In this document: positions 1 to 12,500 of the stretch, in pieces
How the letters are laid out: every line of letters starts with the position of its first letter
How positions within the stretch are numbered: position 1 is the stretch's first letter
DNA from: Watersipora subatra
Lineage: Eukaryota > Bryozoa > Gymnolaemata > Cheilostomatida > Watersiporidae
Length of the DNA: 64,000 bases
Assembly: GCF_963576615.1 (NCBI RefSeq)
Contig: NC_088711.1
Location: forward strand, 12,943,869 to 13,007,868
Direction of reading: 5' to 3'
Notes under the pieces: generated by a model
What the model was told of the DNA's origin: nothing
What the model saw: only the letters and a program-made list of their open reading frames with translations
Databases searched by the model: none
Made by a program: the position numbers and the translations under genes

Positions 1-524
1 AAAATTGGATTGCGTCATATTTTGCCAAACTTGTGTGAATATTTGTCAAAAACAATATTCTAACAGCTGTTTGCTTTAATAGTTGCTACTGATTTCGATA
101 TGTTAGATTCTACCATGCAAGTAAATTCACTTTCTCATTTTCTTTTTAATTATTGTTGATGTTTAATTTATTTATTTTCCTTTCTTTTCCACACGACCCG
201 ATTTTCTTTTGTTGACACTGGCCGATGAAATGAAGTTAAAATCATATAAATGTGAGACCACCATGCTTAATTTATAATGAATTTTTTCTTAATGAGCTGT
301 TGTGAGGAAGCTGTGACTTCTTATTTACTTAGCTAACTACCACTGATCTCTATGCAAAGCTTAAATTAAATTCAAGTAAAAAATACTTTTGATCTGAATC
401 ACCTTTTAGCCAGAACCTAATTTTATAAGTTAGAGCAAATATAATTGCCTTCATCTTAGCAAATAGTTTACTTGACGAAATACGAGGAATAAAATGTACC
501 TGTTACTGGAGATGGTTGCAGTTT
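1..524. other. AT-rich flank, no gene seen
   Basis: No coding exon was recognised here. It is either the 3' flank of the membrane-protein gene or the start of an intron leading to further exons left of the window. A good minus-strand donor context (ACAG|GTACAT) lies at about 496, but all frames of the preceding exon close before it. Confidence 0.4.
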
Positions 525-3500
525 TTATACGTTATTCCGACTACGATCAAAGCATCCGTTCCTTTGTAAGACAACAACAGCGAGCCCGATGAGTGCGAGC
601 CCTACCACAGCTCCACCAATTGTCATAGCAGTGACACTAACTTTTGATGAAGCTTTTACGCCTGCTCCCAGAGCGGCCATAATGTCCTCCTTTGCCGTAG
701 CTGTCTTGGTACCGTCACCACGGGGTGTTGCATCATACTCAATTCTTCTTTGAACTGGCATTGATCCAGTCTTCTGCGCTGTGCTTTGCGTCGTACCCTG
801 CGCTCCAGCATTGTATGATGTACTCTGTGCAACCGTAACACGTGCTTTACTCCGCACTCTGCACCGTAGTTTACGTCGCCTTGCACTCGGTGTTGTACTT
901 TGCACTCTACTCTGTGCTGTACTCCGTACTGTGCTCTTCATTGTATTTTTCACCGTGTTTTGCACAGTAGTTAAGAGTGTAGTTTGCATCGCAGTTGGCA
1001 CTGTAGCTTGCAATGTATTCTTCACAGTACTCTGCTTGTTGTTGCTTGGTTGGCTAACGATAGACTCATCAAGAAACATTGCGATGTATCCAATATGTGT
1101 GTTCAGATTACCCACTTGCACCTGCAGATACAATGATGTGACAGAGGCAATTAATACTGTTTAAACAACATTCAGCTGTAGCTTTCATTAAACTGAAGCA
1201 AAATCAAAGACTTCTCTTTGTGAATAGTAGTACTTTTTTTCAAGCACTTTAAACTTTGAGCTGCTCAGACTTTGCACAGAAAATTTGAAACTTTTGTTTC
1301 TGATGCCAAACTCAAAACCTGAGCAGCCCCAAGATAAACCCAAGATGACGCAGCATGGTTGCCAACTGAGGATCTTTTGTGTCTTTACTTTTCAATTGAC
1401 GTATGCAGGCATGCTCATTTTAGTTAGCGAAATACTGACCGTACTTCATGCTTTGTTATTATGTTATTTTCATCTTATATTAAAATAAAACACTAATAAC
1501 GATTTTTACACTTTTATTCTATAAAAAGTAGGAGAAACTAAAGGCAGAGTAAAACTAACTGCAGATATGGTAGTAGATTACTCAGCCTAAGTTTTCTATT
1601 TTCTATTGGTGAAATATACATTGTATATGAAAATTTGATGTATTCAATATATTACCTGCTCTCTTATTGTATGGCCTACAGTTAAAAATAGGGTGATGAT
1701 ACTTGAAAAAATGGTGCTCTAGTCTAGGAACAAATGTCAATCATTCATATTAGTTATATTGAGAAAAATTGTTTCGCGATTTGAAAAAATAGTAAGTATA
1801 TTATATATTCTCCTGAAATGAACTGTTATAGAAAACTAATTTATTACTGTATTACTGTAAATTATTTGAGTATATCAAAAAGATACAACTAGAAAGGCGA
1901 AGTTCTCGCATTTTGTGACAAATAAACTGAAATTAAAGAGCCAGTTGAGCTTTTCAGACTGGTCACTAATTATAATTGACTTTAATAGTTTTTAATAGAC
2001 AGTATAGATATACTATAGATTACCATAAGTCGATGAGACAACACAAACATCACTGAAGTATCAGAATGCAGCTGATATATCGGCCTGTCACACTAGGAAA
2101 TACTCACTGTGACTGCAGGTATGCTAACGCTGGGGTTGTCAGGGTGTGGACGACTATCTCCTTCGGGCTCTGGTATAGTTGCTGGTAAGACACACACTAG
2201 TTTATTATGATGTACTGTTGTTGAGTCACAACCTCCTTGTCCTATAGTTATTATATAGTCAGCAGCTCCAGCACCTGCAGCACCCATTTATATGGTGTCA
2301 ATCAGACCCTACCACACTGTGTCTACACAGTATCACTACTACACTGTGTCTACACAGTATCATTGCTACACTGTGTCTACACAGTATCACTACTACACTG
2401 TGTCTACACAGTATCACTGCTACACGGTGTCTACACAGTATCACTGCTACACGGTGTTTACACAGTATCACTGCTACACTGTATCTACACAGTCTCACTA
2501 CTACACAGTGTCTACACAGTATCACTACTACACTGTTTCTACACAGTATCACTGCTACACTGTATCTACACAGTCTCACTACTAATCTGTGTCTAAACAG
2601 TACACTGTTACACTGTGTCTACACAGTATCCCTGCTACACTGTGTCTACACAGTATCACTGTTACACTGTGTCTACACAGTATCACTGCTACACTGTGTC
2701 TACACAGTATCACTACTACACTGTGTCTACACAATATCATTGCTACCCTGTGTCTACACAATATCATTGCTACACTGTGTCTACACAGTATCACTGCTAC
2801 ACTGTGTCTACACAGTATCGCTGCTACACTCTGTCTACACAGTATCACTGCTACACTGTGTATACACAGTGTCACTACTACCCTGTGTCTACACAATATC
2901 ATTGCTACCCTGTGTCTACACAATATCATTGCTACACTGTGTCTACACAGTATCACTGCTACACTGTGTCTACACAGTATCACTGCTACACTGTGTATAC
3001 AGTATTACTACTACACTATGTATACACAGTACCACTGCTACACCGTGTCTACACAGTATCACTGCTACACTGTGTCTACACAGTGTAGCAGTGAAGCTAT
3101 ACTTTGAAGTTACTCTTGAACCGTGATCAGGTAAAACAATCTGTCAACGCCTCAATATGCACAAAGTTTTACATATGTTATACATACTATATAACCAGTA
3201 AATTTCAGGTCAATTCAGAAACAGTCATTTTCTAACTAGCTAAAATTAAAAACATGAATGACCACATTTCAAAAAACATTTACTATTTAAATCACCCAGC
3301 TTACGTGTATATACCATTGTGGGCTAATGTTTATGATGGTTGAGAAATAAACACGTAGCTTGCCAACTTGAGTATAGAATGATCGTGTAGGACTGATACA
3401 GCCAAACATAAAGTCAGCGTTCTAAGTTATCTGTTTCAAGATTTTCTTCATGTGCTAAAGTCATTGCATGTCAGAGCAAACATTCTCACCAGAAAATTTT

Positions 3501-6500
3501 AGAAAAGTATACAAAAGTTTGAAGCTTTGGGGCAAATAGTAATAGTGATCATTTCTGGATGTTCGTTGAGACCGTAAAGTAATGCTAACTGAATGAAGTA
3601 CCTCACGAAATGACTAGTGGCAATAATCTATAGCCATATATTTCCTGTAAGACAACTTTATTGACAGAAATTAAACTAAATATTTAGGCTAAAAAAGGAT
3701 CATGAAACATGTTTTACACTCACCACTTGTTAGATGCCTGCCAGTGATTTCTATGAATGTATCATTTTTGGCTAGTCGTCTTATTTCGCTCGCCTCACTA
3801 AATACATCCAATTGTGGGTCGGGCTGTACTATTAGAAAAGAATCATTCTTCAGCCAAGGTACATTTGAAGCTTGTTTAAACTCTTTGAATCCATCCAGAG
3901 CAAAACCTACGGCGAAGTCGTATTTATCGTTGGCGTCAGTCTCCCTCTTTTTTCTAGCAGACTCAACACATTGGATATCCGCTCTCTCCAGAGCTTTCGT
4001 AAAATCGGGACAGCGGCAACGCATGTTTTCTGCGCTCACTACCAGACAGTCCTATGACATAAGAACAAACAGAAAATGAACCATACAATTTAAGTAAAAG
4101 ATTTCTAACCACTCATCTTCTGTCACGACTTATCTACAGAGTCACATTTTTCTTTAAAAATAGAATATGGCTGATCTATTTTGTTGAAATCATGTTCTCG
4201 AGTTAATCGTTCATCGACTTACACTATGGAGAGACGCAATGACTTCATAGACTTACTCCATAGAGAGACTCAATGACCTCATTGACTTATCCCATAGAAA
4301 GACTCAATGATCTCATAGACTTACCCCATAGAGAGACTCAATGACTTCATTGACATATGCCATGAAGAGAATCAATGACTTCATAGACATACACCATAGA
4401 GACTCAATGACCTCATAGACAGACACCATAGAGAGTTTGAATGACCTCATAAACTTAAACCATAGAGAGAATCAATGACCTCATTGACTTACCCCATAGA
4501 GAGACTCAATGAGTTCATTGACTTACCCCAAAGAGAAGCTCAATGACCTGATAGACTTACAGCATAGAGCAGCTATGGCCAAATGGCGGATCTACATGTA
4601 GATCCGGATTCGGATCTTTGCGGTGTTTTTTGTGTATCTTTCAAGTTAGCTGTCGGAAGAGTTTTTTGAAGTATTTTCTTTAATTTGTTTTTAAAATGAT
4701 TTTTGTAAACTTATATCAGAATTTTTGTGAATTCCTTGCTTTCAGCAATGAATTTTGTAAAAAGTAATTCATTCATAAAAAGTAAAGTATTCATCTTCGT
4801 AAACTTTAAGAGTCGCTGTAAGTAGCAAAAAACTGCGTTCTGATAGTAATGTGAAGTCAAAGCCCACTCCTCATTTTTCTCACTAATATCAGACATATTT
4901 ACTGCAGCACATATATTCACTGATTTGTAGTCATTATGTATACAAGCAAAATTTTGTAAAATCGTATTTGAGGCCTTGTTTAAGATGTACATAACTACTT
5001 GCATGTTTATGTATGATAAAAACGAAAAATACACATCTTCAGCTTGTTGTGGATCTTTCATTTGCCAGACTTGTCTGTAATGGATCATGGCCAAAATCAT
5101 TTGGCCATCCCTGCCATAGAGAGACTCAATGACCTCATAGACTTACCCCATAGAGAGACTCAATGACCTCATTGTTGCTCTTGCAAAACACAGTTACTAT
5201 GATCATTGGATTAGCGATGGACTGTAAGTTTGTTCCTGTTATAGGAATTACCAAACCACCTCTGCAAAATTATAAAAAGAAAACAAACTTTTTTAAAAAA
5301 GCATACTAATTTATCATTTTATTTTCATGAAACCGAAATAAAATCTTTATAAAATAATAGTTCTTGAAACAGTGTCAACTGGCTTCAAAGAAAAAGTCTA
5401 AAATTGTTTCTTTTTTTAAAGAATTCTTCACAGGCCCTACCAGTGCTTAAAAAACTACAGGTAAAAGAAGTACACCTATCTTTTGTACACTACTAGAGAT
5501 GATAGATCTGAGCAAGAGCATCACTAAATGGTAGAATATACTGTATAAATTCATGGCTTTAAAATGATACAATTTTAGGATTCCTAGTTGACTTGTTTAA
5601 AACACCATATGCATGTGTATTTCCTTGAAAAACTTTGAACAGAACTAGAAAAAGCCCAAAAAATCATGTTCATCATCTGTAGAGAACATAAACTTTACTG
5701 TAACAGGAAGTGAAAGAGTTTGTTGTAGCAAAGGAGCCATTCGAGTTCAAACTTGCTAAAAGGTTATAAACATTAATATGGGTAGAGACTTATACTTTAT
5801 AAGTATATACAAATTCACAACATTTGTATTCCTCATTTGTGTTCTCTAGATATCAGATTGGTACAAAACGAAACCATTTCACACTGTTGGTAACAAATCA
5901 CATCGTAGATTGTGGAAGGCAACCTCTATTGTGTTCATGCAAGCTAAGGAGCGGTGGTTTTGTTGCAGTAGTTATTGTATTACTTTAATACTATGGTTAT
6001 TTATACGTAGAGTTACTGGATCATGACTATTTATAAAATAGGCAAATATTTAAAGATTGTGTACTTCTTAGCAAGACTGTATCAAGAAAATAAAAACCAT
6101 CAGGTACGCTGCAGGTTACTTTGTAAATGATTATGGGGTGGAACAGCTTTTTGCTTAGTCAGCCTAATTTCTAACCTAGTAAACACATTGATTCTTCCAA
6201 TTCCTGTGATATTAGGGTTAGGAAGATAACTGAAGTTACGTAATGGGATAGTCTCATCAGTGTAGATAGGAGTTGTCATCTCAATGTCACTGTACAACCT
6301 CGGAGTATGGCAGTAGAAGTGTGTTTCATTGTGAGTCCTGAAACACAAATACATGTATTTGTACTCAACTTTGCAAAAAAGCAAGCTCTGTTTGAATTAG
6401 ACAGATGTCAAGGTCAACTTACTGATTAAGGAGCTTGTAGCACTTGTTAGAGCCCAGATTGACATACTCAATGGAACTCAGCCATGCACCTTCTACTAGT

Positions 6501-9500
6501 AAGAGAGTTCCACCAGCTATAGGACCAAAGGTTGGATCTATCGTGTGCACGTAGGGGCGCTGCAAGGACATATATGAATAGCTATTACCATTGTAAGTGA
6601 GTATAAATTTCATATGTAAGTTGTAACATTCTAGTAAAAGTATACAAATTCAACAAGCTTGCTGGTATTCAATATCTGCCTTAAGAGGGTTAATAAAGAT
6701 AAATGGTGAAACTAACAAGGTGCAATAATATGGTTTATTGTAAACTCGAAAGGTATCTTAGTTGTTTTCAAAGTGAAAATATGTAAATTATGTAAAATAT
6801 GAAAATTTCTCAACGTAATGATTATGAACTAATCATAATCGCAAATGATAAAATAGATATGGATGGAAGATATACATGTGTATACAGAGAACTTCTACAT
6901 AAATTATAGTACGTAGTTTCATTTACCCTACTCCAGCTAAACAATGGTTAGTCAGTTCAAACCTTTTGACCCCGAGTTACTACTATAACTTGAAATTTCT
7001 GGTGTCAACTAGTGCAAGACATATATCTATGTTATTACATCAAGACTTATATTTCAAATAATATTATTTGAAGTTGTGTTCTCATATTGATAATGGGTGA
7101 ATCCTGCGAAGCAATCTCCATTAAAATTCTGCTCAGCTAAAACTTTAATATTCAGTAATGTGTTGAAGCGCACACTGTTAAACAATAATAAATATGATAG
7201 TAAATATAAATATGTAATAGTAAAATATGGTAAAAATATATAGTAAATATGTTAGAAACTGATTAATGGTAATTTCCTGTTGGCTAATCTTAAGAATGTT
7301 ACAAGCAAGCAACAAGGGTAATGCTTATTGATTTATTGATTGTTAATTGATCTTTTTCAACTATAAATAGCTGACAACTCTTTGTCTAATTCTATAAGTA
7401 TATACATGTCCAGCAGAATTAAAATAGTACATACACATTTGTCATCAGCTAGTTGAGGCTTTATACCAGCACCTTCAGTGTTGCACTCACACCGACCCTC
7501 AGTGCAAGTTTCAGCCTTAGCACCAGCTCCACAGTTACAGGGCATGCAAGTACCCATCATCTCATAGGTTCCATATCCACAATCAGTACAATGGTTTCCT
7601 TCATAGCCTCCTGGACACAAACACCTGTGGCAAATAGTCAACCCTTACTGTCACCCTGCTAGAAGTAAATGCATATATAGTATTAGTAAATGTAATTATA
7701 AACTCAGTAGGTTAAACATCTTAAGTTTATAATGAGATGCTTGCCTGCTCAACATTTATGGATTCATAATCTTGAAAATCTTTTCTCTAAGCCAAGTGTA
7801 TACAACTACAATATTTTATTCAATCCACATATATATATATATAAATCTCAGTGTTTGTCTGTCATCTGTTGTTTGTTTGTCCGGTTATAGCGATAAAATT
7901 TCAGATATGGAAAATGTGCCCTGCAGAGAATTTGAGCTTGAAACCTCCTGGTCTGCAGACATGCAAGCTAACCCTGTAGAGTGTAGACTATGTGTCCAAC
8001 TGGCCATAGTGATTAATAATAGTGCACATACTTATTACATCGGTGACAATAGGCATGCTTTAAGCGCTTGGGAAAAGACTTGGTTATTAACTAGCACACT
8101 TGATCATTACGTGTAGCTTAACGTCTATTAAGCTGGCTTCTGACGCGGCTCTTACTATAGTAAACATTTTACTAGCTCAAGTTACTAGCTCACCAGGTGA
8201 GTCACTCAAATTCATCGGATAATTATTTTATTACCCATGCACCACTGAGCATTAAGCTAGTGAACAATAAAAACAGATTGTCAATGTTATGCAGATCATT
8301 GATCCATTTATATCGTAATACCAATTGTCAGTTTATATAAAAAAAAACCTAGCAAATGTAGCAAACCACTTGAATGAACCTAAACTATCGGTACAGGTTT
8401 AACTTACGTGTACCATGATGGTTGATCAAATTCAAATGAGTTAAGTCCTTCACCTCTCTCAGCTTCATCAGCCTCACTTGGTGAACTTATGCTACACTCA
8501 CCTCCATTCTTACATAGGCAACTACACAAAGCACCAATGTTAAAATAGCTTTGCAAATCAAATCAGATAGATCGATATATCTCTATGCTATGTGTTACAT
8601 GGGTATTCTTTAATATCGACATGGGTCTTATTTAGCTCACGCTACATGAAAATGTTACAGGCTAATGTAATATTTTGTTGAGAAATTTCAAACCTCATGA
8701 ATATGATTTGTTAGCAGCTGTATCCACCCCCTTGACCTACCTGCCAAAAACAGCTATTTCATTGATGGAAAATCGTTCAACAACTTCAATCTGGAAGTCA
8801 TAAAGATAGAATGAGATGGTTTGAGCCTCAAAGACCCCGTCCCGCACTGATTCATCAAAAGCAGTTTGATTTTTGGTAAGTCTATCAGGGTATAGGATAG
8901 TCTCAGTCCAGTCCAGATACATAATCCTTGCATCTTTATGAAATGGCTCGCTATTAAACAGTTATGGTAAGCGTTGTAGCGGTACAATGCATTGATATAT
9001 AGACTATGCAAAGCTAACTGATATAGCAAATACATACTTTTACAAGTCTATGAGTCATTCCATCTACTGTAACAGATACCCACGTTTATCTTATTCTTCA
9101 TTTTCGCTCGCCATCGGTGAAAGCTTTTCCTACTGTTTCTCATCTCAGCATTCCAACAGCTTATACCTTTTATGTACTCATATTGATACAGCTAGATAAA
9201 CCCTCTTATCTATCAGAGCTGATAAGTTGTAAGTACACAGTCCAGCCTTCACACTCTCAACAAGAGTAAATAAGATTATTGCGGTAATCAGTCAGCATAA
9301 AGCCAATCATTGATTTTCCTTTTAGTTGTTGGATGAGACATAAATCACACATTTTAGATACTATATTTAAAAATTCTTAATTGCCGAGTTATGTTTTTTA
9401 TTGCGGTAAAGAGACTACTCACTGATGGTAGAACGTTACCTGTTAAAGAGTCTGGTAAAATCTTGACAATGGAGAGAAGCACCCTGTGGTAAATTTTCTG

Positions 9501-12500
9501 GTAATGGAAGAGAACAATCAGGAGAGATGACAAAAAGGGTCTCCTCTTGTGCATTCTCATCACGTTTTTTTGTTACAACCAAATATTTTGACAAGGATTG
9601 TACTGCCAAGGTTGCATAGAATATCTACAATAACATACATGTGTATAAACGTAGCATACATAAGTATATGTTGTATCAATATCAACTAGCAAGACTCGTA
9701 AAAATTTTATGGTTGTGTATTCTTTGTTTATGTACCACTCTTCAACTCAGGCAGTTGACTGCTCGTATTATTCTTTTGCTGATCATTAACAAAGCCAAGA
9801 GAAACCCATGTTTTCACTCATTAATACTTCACCGCCGTGTTTACTTTTCATGTGTTAGTGTCCCCTTTTTTACTTTTCGTCACGTTTTTTACACTTGTAA
9901 ATTGCATGTCGGGGTATATTCAATAAAAGCTATCTTGTTCTCAAACTATACACGCTTGTATTGAAAGTGATAAGGTTTGATTTACAATACAATATTTAAT
10001 TTAAATTATGAACAGTAGCTACATGAAACAATATTTACTAAACTTAATTATATAAAATATTTCTAATAAAGGTGGCTTCTCGGCTTCAGCCATGAGTAAA
10101 ATCATTCTGAAGACAAGTTTTAACTTTTACACTGCTCATTGACCGTGCTGTGATATCATAATTTCCTGAAATGTAACAAACGCTTTGAAAGAATACAAAT
10201 ATTTAGAACATACAAAAACTTAAGCATTTTTTTAGCTGTCCCTGTTATCTTCATTGATGTTCTCTGGCTGCCTCTCTTCGCAGCCCTCTTCGTTTAATTA
10301 ATCGGATTGTGGGTAAACAATTAAGGATATATACTAACGACAATACATTATTTAATTTTAAATTTTGAGGGCTAGTTTGAACTCTTACACTGCTCATTGA
10401 CCGTGCAGTAATACCATAATTTTCTGAAGCGTAACGAGTGATTTAAAATAATATAAATATTCCCCTCTGAGCTGTTCCCATCTCCTTCTTTGTCGTTTTC
10501 TGGCTGCCTTTTTTGCTGCCTTTTTCGTTCATTCATATTGAGAGTAAACAATTAAAGACATATACTCACAGTAATGTGTTTTTGATATTTTTAATCAAGA
10601 CTTTGGTAAAACTCTTCAAGCATTTTTTGAACACCAAAAAATAGGAACATCCTTGTTTGCGAAAAAGAGAAATTATATTTGTGCAAAACTATATAGAGCC
10701 TTTGTATCCGTGATACTATAATTTCCTGATGCGTGACAAACACTTTGAAAAAATACAAACACATGCACGTGTATTAAACAGTGTTGAGATGCTTCTAATT
10801 TATTCTTATCATATTACTGAAGACATGACACGGCGACCAACTAATAGACACATTAGTATCCTGGCAGTCAGTGTGTTATGGGTGATCATCAGGTGTAACG
10901 CTATTAGTTAAAAATTTGTGCAGTTACATTGATACACCCAAAACTGGTCGATCGGCACAGGTAGCAGATTATCAGTCTACCAATCTGGGTGTTGAGAGTT
11001 CAAATCTCACTTGTAGAAATCTTTTATTAAACTGTAACTGTCGCTTTAGGCAGACAAACGGAAGGACAGACATGGCTTTTATTATAGTAAAGATTTTTTA
11101 AAAGTGTGACACACGGCGAACAAACACGTATTAGAAGTATTATTAAATTATTAACGTATTATCAAATTAGTATATAGAAGACAAGTTATATATATATATA
11201 TAATGTTGTATAATCAAAGTATATACGGTATATTTATGTACAAAATAATATTGTGTGTAGCTCTAAACTTCTTTTTTAATGTATATGACAATAGAAAATG
11301 AATTCAACATAAAATTACCTGATAGGATGTACCAAGATCTACTGTTATTTTTGTTTGATTGATCAAACCAGATGTTATCCAGTAGGTAGTCAGGTCTCCA
11401 TCAGTTATTTGCTGTGCCAGGAATGACTCGTCATTGAATCGCCGAACAGTTTCATGACCACTAACAGACTGACAAAAAACTCCTGCATAATTCACATCGT
11501 CGAACGACGGCCATTTTTGAAATATTGGAAAGTTCTGGTTACAGCTGCATTCAGGTGATGGATAGACTGATGGCTGGGAACCAGTTCTCATCATGTACAG
11601 TTGTCTGTAATTTTACAAAATTCAATGGAATCACTCTAAGAAGGAAGACACAACTCTACATGATTGTTAAAAAATCACTCTATTTTAGAGTATTACTCCA
11701 TTAAGTTAAACACAAACACTGCAAACAAGTTAAATACAGTATATCATGTCTGTCATAAACATGAATTTTTTCTATAAAATAGGAAACTTCAATACTCACT
11801 CAGTGGTGACAGTTCCATTGAATATCTTCCAGTCATCAATATTGTATCTAAATGAGTCAGTAGGAAGCGCTAGAGTGAGACCAGTTAGCGTTATGTTTGC
11901 TTCAGAATAGATGACTGTTCCATTCAAAAGGAAGGCAACTCCCTTGTTGTTACCTGACTGCAAATGAATATCATAGAGCAATGGAGAATAATCTACAACT
12001 TCTGTTATAGACACTTTCAGTACCTTATATATCTTCTATTAAAATGTAAGACGTAGTAACATGAACAGTTGTTACCATTATGGCTAGCTGGTTAGTTCCA
12101 TTGACTTTGAACTTGTCAAAAACCATTCTCTACAACAAAACAACATATGCATTTATATGAATTAAATTTTGCTAAAAGTGAATAAAAATAATACATGTAC
12201 AATGTAAACACAATATATGTATGTATGTATAAGCTGTTATGGAAGTAGCACTACTGCATAAACAAAAAACCTGGTCAGTCTGCAAGCCATCTGCCAAATT
12301 CTTTGTTACTATTAAAGAGAGAACACTGAACTTTCCATCATGTGATGCATTGACTTTCATCTGAATATTACCACTGTAGTCTGAGAGGGTAGCAGTGAGG
12401 AAAAGACTTTCCCAAATCGAGACACTGTAATACAAGAATGTTCTTCTCTCTGTCACAGCAGTAGCTGACATCATTTTTATTATTCTAATTGACTTCTGAG

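Noticed and set aside
781-1164. 127-codon plus-strand frame with Leu/Val/Cys-rich sequence
   Set aside because: It is the antisense of the last exon of the membrane-protein gene, which has correct splice phase and domain continuity on the minus strand.
2237-3126. Six overlapping open frames of 93-172 codons on both strands
   Set aside because: All are readings of the 27-bp satellite, whose unit length is a multiple of three; no non-repeat protein sequence.
10925-11000. Possible tRNA gene
   Set aside because: Box A and B are present but the acceptor stem does not pair and a SINE body follows; better explained as a tRNA-derived SINE.
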